The notes under the pieces are model-generated. The model was given only the letters and a program-made list of their open reading frames with translations, ran no database searches and was not told the origin of the DNA. This document shows positions 54,882 through 64,000 of a DNA stretch of 64,000 nucleotides, piece after piece. The DNA is from Platanthera guangdongensis. Taxonomy: Eukaryota; Streptophyta; Magnoliopsida; Asparagales; Orchidaceae. The stretch's first letter is position 1. Every line of letters starts with the position of its first letter. Location of the stretch: contig CM077162.1 of the NCBI GenBank assembly GCA_039583875.1, forward strand, positions 66,523,259-66,587,258, written 5' to 3'. The position numbers and the translations under genes are program-made.

Positions 54882-57800
54882 TGTAACATCCCATTTCCAA
54901 CTAGACCCCTAAGAGTGGTTTTGGCCATGACTAGGTCATGACAAAACCCTGGGAAGCCAGAAATGGGCCAAGAGATAGGAGGCCAAGGTAGGGATCACCA
55001 TGGTCTGCAGGTAGTAGAATTCTGAACAATAGTTTAGGATGACAATGGGGCTTCACCATGACCCCAAGACCCTATCACAACACTCCCAAACATTTTGGGA
55101 GACCCATTAGAGCCAAAAGGACCCATTAGGGCCAACCCAAGAGGCCCAGTTGACCAAGGTCAACCCTAGCCCTAAATAGGTCAACCTAGCCCACTTAGGG
55201 CCAATAGACCCACTCCTAGTCTAGAGGACCCCACCTATGCCCTCCTAACCCTAAAGTGAGGACAATGGGTCACTAAGGACACATTGGGGTCAGCCCTAGA
55301 GGCCAGGTTGACCCAGGTCAACTCAAGCCCTAATCTGGTCAAAGTACCCCTACTAAGGGTATGTGACCTCCAAAGTGCAGGGTAACCCCATATAACCCTA
55401 CCTAGACCCTAAGGGAAGTCAATGGGTCACCAAGGATCCATAGGGGTGGACCCTAATGGTCATGTTGACCCAAGTCAACTCTAGCTCTAAATGGTCAAAG
55501 TGACCTTACCAAGGGTCAAGTGACCTTTAAGGTGCCAAGTCAACCCTACCCAGCCCTACATAGACCTTAGGGGAGGCCAATGAACCACCCAGGACCCAAT
55601 GGGGTCAACCTAGATGGTCAAATTGGCCAAGTCAACCCTCATTGAGGGTCAAGTCAACTTAGCCCAAAAAGGGCTAACCCAAGCTCAAGCCACTTCTCCC
55701 TTAGGCTAAGCCCATTCCCATGATCATCATAATCCAGTGGGCTGCCTTTAGCTTGTGGGGTTGACTAGTCAACCAGAGGTGACTAGGAGAGAGAAAAAGC
55801 TCCTCTCCATGATAATGGAGGAGAGAGAAATGAGGAAGGAGAAGGGGGAAGTAAGAGGCCGGCCAAGGGAGACTAACAGCCACCCTTTATGGCTGCAATC
55901 AACTCCTCTAGGAGAGAGGAGTTGATTCCAGCCGTTTCCCGGCCACCAAGGGGTGGGTTCAGCCCCCCTCCACACAACCCGAGCACTCCATTAATGGAGA
56001 TAATGGCCATTGAAGAACCAGCCTCTCCCCTCCCCCAATTGCCTTTTAAACACCATCAGGGAGCCGAGGGGATCATTTTGGAGCACTTACCTGGAGGAGA
56101 CGAGCCCTTCCACCGTGCAGTTGCAGAAGCCGAGCGCCGCCGCCGTCGCCAATGGCATCCCGCCGCTCCTCTCGCATCCAGGCCGCCAGGAAGGTCCTCC
56201 TCCTCTCCTTAACTCGCGGGTAGATCCTAGGAATCCTTAGGCTAGAGTTTCGGGCTCAATTGAGCCCGATCGAATCCAGGATTTCTCCTGGTTTCGGCAA
56301 GGAAAAGTCTTGCTCAATCCTCCGGAAAACACCTCTCCGGCGGCGGAGCCGCCGCCTGACGACAGCCACCACCTCAACGGAGGTGTTGGTGGCGGTGGCC
56401 GGCCGGGGAAGGGGCTGGATCGCCGGCGGCAGAGCTTGGAAATCGCTCCTGGCAGAACCAATCCCAGCCGTTGGCTCAGTGGGGACGATGACCAGATGCC
56501 GTCGATCTGCGCCAAGATTCGTGCGGCATCAGATCAGATACTATAGGGTTAAATAAAATTTATTTCATTTTTGTCACACTGGATGTATTTAATGTAATTA
56601 ATGTTTAAAAATACCTAGGGACCCTGGATGGAAATTTGCCCAACATGAACATTGTAGCTTAGGGTGTCTAGTTTGCAGCAAAAATTGTTGGGACCCTTTT
56701 GGGTCACTGGTTGGACCAGGGCACCCATTTTGGTGGGACATGTCCTTAGGGCTAGGCAGTCACTAAAATGAGTGCCCACTCTTCACCCCAAGCCCAAATG
56801 GGCTGAAATTTTGGCAGAGGGTCTATCCTAGGCATACCTAGGGCCTGCCCAAAAATGGGAATTTTTGGAGAAAATATTTCTATAGTTTTGGTAAAAATTT
56901 AATAATCATTAGATAAATTAAATAGGTGCCCCAAACACACCCAAACCCTCCCAAATTTTGGTGAGTGGTCCCTGGGCTCCAATTAGGTACCTGTATAAAA
57001 TTTCAGTTGGTTTGGGTGAGTGTTGAATAGGTTTTGACCCAACCCTAGTTCTACCCTATGAAGGGCATTTTGGTCAAAAGTGGCACTTTTGGTTTTAAGT
57101 GACCAAATCACCTCAACAGAGGCTGAAACTTTGGCCACTGATATGATTTAACTTTTTACACTCACTCATGAAGTTTGGAGTGGATTGGGCTAGGGTAACC
57201 CTAGAAGTGTAGGGTAGGCCCTTTAGGGTAATTCTCTAGGGTTTGAAGAAATTGGGGTCAAAAGACCTTGGATGGGCTTGAAACTTGGGAATGATGACCA
57301 TAGGGTCACTATGGTCCTATGGTTAAAATTTTAGGGCATTTGGAAGATTAAGGACCCCTTAAATCCATAACCCTAGTTTAGGGCACTAGCTTTGAAACCA
57401 TAAGAACTAATACCAAAACTATCTTAAAAGGGCTGAGATTTTGAATGGGTAGTTGCTTAGGGCATACATGTCTCTGGAAATTTTATAATAAATTTTGGAT
57501 GAATATTTTTGGTACTTTATTCACAGAGTTATATTTTATAATTTCCACTTAAGAGTTTTTGCAGAGCACTATACTTGCCTAAACTTGATAAAACTTAGCC
57601 AAGGGGCTTATAATCATGTTACCCATCTCTGTAAATTTTTATGGAATTTTTGAAGAATGATATTTAGTTGTTGCTTCTTTAATTATTTAATTCCATGGAA
57701 CCTTGGAAAATTTAATAATGACTTTTAGATTGTCTGAAAAATTCTAATTTCTTCATCATGATGTTTTTAGTTCCCTATGAAGCCCTAGTAATTTTTACAT

Positions 57801-59951
57801 AATTATTGGAGACATATATGTGGCACTTCCTTCATTATTTTTGATTTTTGGAAGTATTTTAATAAATCCTTTAGAGGTCAAGAATTATCTGGAAAATTAT
57901 GAAAATTAGCATCCAATGATATTTCTCTGTTATTTAGTGAATACAAATTTTAGGAGGCCATTACCTGAGAAAATCTTATGGTTCATGTTCAAATTGACTA
58001 TGGCCTAGTTTTTGAGGAAAATTCAATAAATAGTAGATTAATTGGGAAAAATATGATTTTCTTAATTTAGTCTATACTTATCATAATAGACCTCTGATAA
58101 TTATCATGAGGGTACTGGATGAGTATTTCATGTACTTCCCCTTTTACGGGTCACGTAGCTTAAGTGGTCTGCATATAGCAAAACTGCAGGATTTCATTTG
58201 GATTGAATTAGGGCACGTATGATGGGTCTTGATGGTTTGCTGTAAGGACAAGTGGAAAGGGCTGCATCTTTGGAAGATGAGTGAGTAGGGTGTGGATTTG
58301 TCTAGGGTTTAAAGGCGTTCGGGCCCGACGAAAGATCGTCCTACCCAAGGAGAGTTGGAGTCAAATCACCCTAGGATTAGCGTATCGAAACATGAGAAAA
58401 TAATGGGTAAGGGGATCAACCAATAATAAAATAAGTACCTTGCGAAAGGGAACGCTGGGCGTAATCCCAACACAGTTCCTAGTGCCCCTTGAGAGCCCTT
58501 CACAGGGAATACCGGGGGCAGTCCTGGGTTAACGTAAACTGTTTAACAAGCTGAAAAGAGTAACTTAGTAATTAGGGTTGCACATTTCACAGGCACTGTT
58601 AGCACCAAAAGTCAGCTGGGAGCTTCGGCTCAGATGGTTAAAAGACGGACTCTTGGTCCGGGGAGCTTCGGCTCGGGTTTTGTTTACGCTAAATCTGCAT
58701 GTGCATAAAAGGAAAATAAATTAAGGTGGTGGGTTTTCGGTATTGGAGGGTCGATGCACCGACGCCAATACGTTGACTCGGCAAGTGTGGTTAGCACTTC
58801 GCCAACAGAAGTCCGGTGCGCCAGCCGGCAAGAGTACGTAGGAGTCCGCTTCGTGCACCAAGCGTTGAGGCGTACGATAGGTCTGACCGGTAGTGCCTTA
58901 CTGGTTTAGAGGTGGGCGAGGCCCAACCCACCGCTTCCGTCTGCCACTACGGAGGTATCCTGGGAGGTACGGCTCCAGAAAGGGGGAACTAAAGGTCTGT
59001 GTGCACAGAGTCGGGTGTGTGCGTTGCACTTGCATGTCCATCATACCCACTTGCATGTCATAGCATAATCGATTCATTTAACCCCTGACACCTGATGTAT
59101 AAGTGGAATGGGACGCTTATACATTAGGACCTGCAAAACGACCCCTTAGTCTATAAGCTTGTGTGGGCAAGTTTATAAATTAAGGTTAATTTTGATATAT
59201 TTAGTTACTGCTGTTTGACCACCGTCACCCCAACGTATAAATCGGTATGGGACTTTTTATACGATGGGAGCCTTGCAAAAGACCCCTTGGCTTATGTGTT
59301 TTTCCACATAAGTGAAGGTTACATTTCAGCTTACATTTTGTTGTCTTTATATGCTATAGAACTTGCTAGAATAGGACCGCTGTCATCTGCTTTGATATTC
59401 TCCACCTTCAAGTCCTCCCCTTTCTTCCTCTCCGCTCGGTGCCTAGGAGCCGTGGGGGAAGGGGTGGGGGATGATAGGACTTAGTCTTTTAGACTAACGG
59501 TTTTCGAACCGCATCATTTAGGGGATCGTGGAGACCAGCATGGAGGAGCAGCCCCAGAGACCGTGCGCTTGGAGGTGGGGCAGTCTAGCTCCGGAGTTCA
59601 TACAGCCGGGACTGTGAGTCTCGACCCTGAGTAGTTTTTCAGCTTTTGCTTCCGCATGAGTGATTTTGTAGTGAGGATATGTTGTACCGGGCATAAGCCC
59701 GTATTTTGCTACTCTGATGTTATCTACTGTGGACACTCCCTTCGTGGAGTTATATTTATATATGTCATGTGACTCTCTGTGGACAGATAGTTTCCATTTT
59801 ACTTCATTATGCTACTTTTATGTGATCGAATTGGCCGGCAGAATCGGCGCTTTGTGGTGATGACCCTTCAGGGCGTGAAGGAGTCACCGCAAAACGGCGG
59901 TTCTGGGCCTAAGACCCCGTGGTCAAAAGAGAAAAAAAAGGGGGTCTTACA
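54882..59951 (+). repeat. G2 3' LTR (5,070 bp)
   Basis: Near-identical to 44707-49776. Carries the same 157-bp repeats (about 55143-55681), GC island, UUCG hairpins (58620-58674) and hairpin doublet (about 59095-59312). Confidence 0.97.
55143..55681. repeat. G2 3' LTR 157-bp tandem repeat
   Basis: Second LTR copy of the 44968-45505 repeat. Confidence 0.85.
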
Positions 59952-59956
59952 AGCTC
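59952..59956. other. G2 target site duplication (right)
   Basis: AGCTC, matching 44702-44706. Confidence 0.97.
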
Positions 59957-60696
59957 ATCATTGCCTGTGACCTTGTCTTCAGGCTGATCTTCAGTGGCTT
60001 TGAAAGCTATTGTCTTTTCCTTTCTTGTGGCTGGTGAGGCAGCCTTCTGCTCTTCTTCTCTGTTCTTAATGAGCAGCTCATAAGACTTGAGCTTGTCCAA
60101 GAGAGCTTCTGTTGTAATCTCATTCAGACTTCTGGCATCCTTGATTGGCCAGATCCTTGAGTCCCAAGTGCTTGGGAAGCACAATAGGATTTTATCATTT
60201 AGTTCAGTTAGTGAGATCTCTTTATCCAAATTCTTGAGTTCATTGACTATCAGACTGAGTCTATTATACATATCTCCAACTGACTCAGCTTCTCCCTTCT
60301 TGAAGTTCTCATATTGGGATATGAGGTGAGATCTTCTGTCTTTTCTTTCATCAGCAGATCCTGAGATTATTTCAGAGAGCTTATCCCAGATTTACTTTGC
60401 TGAGGTGCATTCAGCCACCTTTTGGAATATGTCATCAGACATGGTCTGGGCTAAGATATTCATAGCCTTTGCATCTGCTACCTTCCACTTCTTGATCTCT
60501 GCATCTGTTCTTGAAGGAGGTGGACAGCAGTTGTGCTTGTATTCTCTGGAGGTCTTGGACATACTGTCAAAACAGAATTGAAGATGTCCTCATCAATAGA
60601 ATTCATGTATAGTCTAATCCTTGCTTTCCAAAGTGCAAACTTAGACAGATTGCACACTGGAGGTCTGGTTCTAGCATAATCTTTGTTTTGGGCCAT
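59957..60696 (-). pseudogene. F2 gag, N-terminal part
   Basis: ATG at 60696 (M-A-Q-N-K-D-Y). The copia gag domain W-K-A-R-I-R-L-Y-M and D-E-D-I-F are followed by a frameshift near 60530, a stop near 60390, then 60271 downward with C-F-P-S-T-W-D-S-R-I-W-P-I and a helical K-L-K-S-Y-E-L-L-I segment. It runs into the G2 insertion and continues at 44706. Confidence 0.9.
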
Positions 60697-60814
60697 GATT
60701 TGTGAGGAAATAATTCTAATAACAAAATCTACAACAGGCATATCTAACTAGGAATCTTTGGGTTCAGGTGTTAGCCAGTGCAACCACCAAGGTGTGGTAT
60801 GTTTAACCAACCTG

Positions 60815-60826
60815 GCTCTGATACCA
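60815..60826 (-). other. F2 primer binding site
   Basis: Minus-strand TGGTATCAGAGC, exact, 2 nt inside the 5' LTR. Confidence 0.97.
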
Positions 60827-60828
60827 AT

Positions 60829-62425
60829 TGAAAGTGCAAGCTAGATCTGATATACTCTAGAGGGGGTGAATAGAGTATGGTGCTTAAAAACCTTTTACAA
60901 CAGTTGTTGTAATCTGAGTGAACATGGAAGAAAATAGTAAATCTAACCACAGAATAATCACAGTCTACAAAAGAAACTAATCAAAAGCCACAGCCAGAAA
61001 CAAAAGAAACACAAGCAACCAGAAGACACAAGGAGCTATAGTGGTTCCCCTAAACTTGGGTACATCCACTCTTCTACCACCCTAGGTAGGAATCCACTGC
61101 AGGATGAGTTGATCAGGTGTCCTGGGAACCAATGAGCTTTTGATAAGATGCTCAAAAACCAAAACAGATTTTTTGATCAGGTGTCTTGCCACCAATGAGC
61201 TTTTGATAAGGTGCTCAAAAACCAAACACAAACTTTTGAAGGGAGTTTGAAAAACCCCTTACAGAGGTGGGGATGAGAGAATGATGTAAGTATTCTCTTT
61301 CTCAAAGCAGTTGAGAAGACTATGTGGATATTGATGTTGTCAAAGCTCCCCCTGAGTTCTTGAGATGTTCAGGAAATGAAGCTTTGCTGTAGGGTGATAG
61401 GCCTTCAGAAGATTGATCTCCAGCAATTGATGATTTCAGCAACAGCTGAAATGTGAGGTGTCTGGAGTCTTGAATGATGATGACCTTGAACACTTGAAAC
61501 AAAAGAGATCTGAAGATTTCAGATTTGTTGATCTCCTTTTGGTGATGGTGTTCTTATGTGAATACTTTGAGACAGAGAATGTCTACAACTCTCTTTCTTT
61601 TTCTCTTGAGTGATTGTTGTTGAGAAAAATGTTGTTCCAAAGAAGAGTTGTTTTTAGAGAATATTTTTGTTCTTCTTCTTCTTGTGCACTCTCTACTTCT
61701 TGTCAGGAATTCAAAAATCTTGTCTTTTATTCCTTTGTTCTGAATAGAAATGATCCTCTGTCCAGAATAGCCGTTAGCCTATCATTAATTACATCCTTAA
61801 TTGCAATTGTCTTCTGTGAGAAAGTCCAATGAAACATTCCTTGATAATCCCTTGAAACTTGCTCCAGAATAAATGAAAACGGCTACAAGATCTTCTGAAT
61901 TAATTGCTGACAATAACTCCTTAACTGTCTGAATTTTGAATCTTGAAAATTATTTAACTCTTCAGAAAAACGTCGAACTGAGCTCTACTATCGTCGAACT
62001 GAGCTCAGCGATTTGGACTTAGACATCAACAGAGATCGTCGATCTGAGCTCAACTATCGTCGAACTGAGCTCAGAGATAGAGAATCAATACTGGAGTCAA
62101 GATCGTCGAACTGAGCTAGAAGATCGTCGAATGGAGTTCGACGATTTGTTGAAGTTGAGCTCAGCGATCATCGAATGGAGTTCGACGATCCGTCGAAGTT
62201 GAGCTAAATGATCGTCGATTGGAGTTCGACAATTCATCGTACTGAGCTCGACGAAATGACTTAGTCTCCAAACTAACAAACCTGGTCTTGATGGCAGCTC
62301 CCAAACCTAACTACTAACCCTTAGGCTCAAATCTAATTGACCTTTAGATCTATACAATGAGGTCAAAATAGGTTTCCTAAAGACATAGTGATCCTGACCC
62401 AAATTAGTAATAGGGTGTTCCAACA
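60829..62425 (-). repeat. F2 5' LTR (1,597 bp)
   Basis: Pairs with 35005-36603; palindromes at 61970-62255; LTR block at about 61036. Confidence 0.96.
61970..62255. repeat. F2 5' LTR palindrome array
   Basis: Second copy of 36145-36440. Differences between the two copies include CGTCG to CATCG changes. Confidence 0.92.
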
Positions 62426-63270
62426 GGAGTTTTGTCATACCTTGGCTTGTCATCCTGCCTGGATGACTTTATTCTGAAATCCTTCCTTGCCATTTTATAG
62501 AATCTCTTATCAAAGAGACTCATCAGCTCTTCATTCATAGCTGAGGCTTCAGTTTCTTCAACAGCTTTAAAAGCTATGCTGTGCTCCTTCCTTGTTAGTG
62601 GAGGTATTCTCTACTCAGCTGCTTCTCTGGATTTGATGAGCTGCTCATAAGACTTGAGCTTTCCTAAAAGAGATTATGTGGAAATCTCATTTAGGCTCCT
62701 AGCCTCCTTGATTGGCCAGATCCTTGAATCCCATGAGCTTGGGAAGCACATGCGGATTTTGTCATTCACCTCATTGAGGGTGATGTCCTTGTCCAATGTT
62801 TTCAGCTCATTGATGATTGAGCTCAGTTTATTGTACATATCTGCAATTGATTCTGCTTCCTCCTTCTTGAAGTTCTCATATTGTGATATGAGATTGGATC
62901 TCCTGTCTTTTATTTCATCAGTAGATCCAACCACCATTTGATTTAGAGAATCTCAGATGGCCTTGGCTTATGTGCATTCAGCCACTTTCTGGAAAATATC
63001 ATATGACTTTGTTTGAGCCAGAATATTCATGGCTTTGGCATCAACAACTTAAGCTTTCTTCTGAGCCTCAGTCCACTGAGGTGGTGGAACTGCATTAGTG
63101 CTAGATGTTACTATAGAGGTGAATGGTTGAGGAGGACCTGTTATAATGGAATTATAGATATCCTCATCAATATAGTTCATATATAACCTAATTCTTGCCT
63201 TCCAGATGACAATCTTATTTAGATTGCATACTGGAGGTCTGGTGCTTGCATAGTGTTTGTTAAGTGCAAT
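62426..63270 (-). pseudogene. F1 gag, N-terminal part
   Basis: Begins at the position of the family ATG (63270-63268), which is ATT here. Contains W-K-A-R-I-R-L-Y-M-N, D-E-D-I-Y, stops near 63050 and 62955, then an open part 62937-62674 with R-R-S-N-L-I-S-Q-Y and C-F-P-S-S-W-D-S-R-I-W-P-I. It ends at the F2 joint and continues at 35004. Confidence 0.9.
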
Positions 63271-63357
63271 GCTGTGTGTATAATCTTAAAGAAATAAAAG
63301 CAGATCTAACTTAGGATCTTTGGTTCAAGGGTTAGCTTGTAAAATCAAAGAAACATT

Positions 63358-63369
63358 GCTCTGATACCA
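63358..63369 (-). other. F1 primer binding site
   Basis: Minus-strand TGGTATCAGAGC, exact, 2 nt inside the 5' LTR. Confidence 0.97.
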
Positions 63370-63371
63370 AT

Positions 63372-64000
63372 TGAAAGTAAGGGTTAGATCTAAAATACTC
63401 TAGAGGGGGGGGGGGGGTGAATAGAGTATTTAGGGTTTATAAAATTTTTGCTAATTAATTCAATCTATTACTAGTTCTGTAGAAATTATATTAAAAACAC
63501 AAACACAGCAACCTAGCTAGTATAGCCATAGCAAGAACAAAAGAAAAATAGCAACCCGGGCAACACAAGAATTTTATAGTGGTTCCCCTAAACTTGGGTA
63601 CATCCACTCTTCTACCACCCTAGTAGGAATCCACTCAGGTTTTTGATCATGTGTCTTCTACCAATGAGCTTTTGATCAGGTGCTCAAAAACCAATCCTCA
63701 AGTCTTTTGGTCAGGTGACTTGCAACCAGGAATAACTTTTGAAGGGAGTTAAGAACCATTTATAGAGTGGGGGGTGAGAGTGTGATTTTGTCTTCTCTTT
63801 CTCAGATACAACTAAGAAGACTCTAGTGGAAAAATGATGTTAGCAAAGGCTCCCCCTGAGATATAGAATGGTTCAGGAAGTTGAAGCCTTGCTGCAGGGT
63901 GATAGGTCTTCAGGCTTTTGCTTTGACCAGAAGAACTCCAGGAACTTCTTGACAGATTGAATGTTTGTTGTCCTTTGAAGAATCCTGAATGAAGACAGGA
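63372..64000 (-). repeat. F1 5' LTR, inner end only
   Basis: Matches 25183 onward with a G13 run at 63405-63417, and includes the TATAGTGGTTCCCC block missing from the 3' LTR. Cut by the window end. Confidence 0.95.

Larger units (their letters stand above)
44707..59951 (+). mobile_element. G2: Ty3/gypsy chromovirus-type element, apparently intact
   Basis: Two LTRs of 5,070 bp, primer site TGGTATCAGAGC at 49779, gag and pol both open, perfect 5-bp target duplication. By eye the LTRs differ at only about 15 positions, so it is the youngest insertion in the window. Start TGTAACATCCC and pol tail ([12 protein letters not shown]) are Tekay/Del-like; lineage is from memory of the families. Confidence 0.96.
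35005..62425 (-). mobile_element. F2: Ty1/copia SIRE-like element, lightly decayed, split by G2
   Basis: LTRs 35005-36603 and 60829-62425, both TGAAAGTGCAAGC to GTTCCAACA. Minus-strand gag, pol and aORF are separated mostly by single stops. G2 is inserted in gag just before the zinc knuckle part (44702-44706 and 59952-59956 are its AGCTC duplication). A different family from F1/C1 at the sequence level but with the same gene order and arrays. Confidence 0.95.
25183..64000 (-). mobile_element. F1: Ty1/copia SIRE-like element, decayed, split by F2
   Basis: 3' LTR 25183-27054, internal region 27055-35004 and 62426-63371, 5' LTR from 63372 past the window end. Primer site, purine tract, gag, pol and aORF are all on the minus strand. 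F2 sits in gag next to the zinc knuckle and its removal restores the reading order. Same family as C1 by its aORF and pol. Several stops and frameshifts, fewer than C1. Its right target duplication lies outside the window; the left flank is CCTAA. Confidence 0.93.

Noticed and set aside
1..64000. Integrated pararetrovirus (caulimovirus) sequence
   Set aside because: All pol genes have integrase, and LTRs with target duplications flank the elements; no movement protein or coat motifs.

Overview
This window is plant nuclear DNA made entirely of LTR retrotransposons; I found no host gene, tRNA, rRNA or CRISPR array. The evidence for a plant is the set of families: Ty1/copia elements that read as the SIRE/Maximus lineage, Ty3/gypsy chromovirus-type elements (Tekay/Del-like by LTR start and pol C-terminus), initiator-Met tRNA primer sites (TGGTATCAGAGC), and purine tracts of plant type. 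I cannot name the species.

The elements are nested several layers deep, and most joints can be read to the base. The outermost and oldest is C1, a decayed plus-strand SIRE-like element (1-6655, 15158-15299, 25152-25182, running off both window ends). Three elements sit inside it: L1 (6656-15157, minus, a copia-like element with gag and an extra ORF but no pol), G1 (15300-25151, minus, gypsy, target duplication AAGCC) and F1 (25183 to beyond 64000, minus, SIRE-like). F1 is split by F2 (35005-62425, minus, SIRE-like). F2 is split inside gag by G2 (44707-59951, plus, gypsy, target duplication AGCTC, LTRs of 5,070 bp each). Decay follows this order: C1 is full of stops, F1 less, F2 has scattered single stops, and G1 and G2 keep long open frames.

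Each SIRE-like element reads gag (CCHC knuckle, acidic tract, coiled coil, then a palindrome array translated as Ser/Asn/Asp/Arg-rich repeats), protease, integrase, RT, RNase H, a second palindrome array, and a large extra ORF (aORF) before the 3' LTR. The aORF starts just after a 3'-splice-site-like sequence, so it may be made from a spliced subgenomic RNA. L1 has lost all of pol but keeps the aORF almost open.

The points most worth a second look are: (1) both gypsy elements carry what looks like a short spliceosomal intron at the same codon between gag and pol, and removing it would fuse gag to protease in frame; (2) a 23-bp CpG-rich palindrome (8-bp arms TTCGTCGA/TCGACGAA around a 7-nt spacer) occurs in arrays at three places in the SIRE-like elements, and related palindromes occur in the LTRs of L1 and G1; (3) the aORF is conserved and has a splice-acceptor-like leader. 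Arrays plus aORF could be a cis-motif and trans-factor pair. That last idea is inference.
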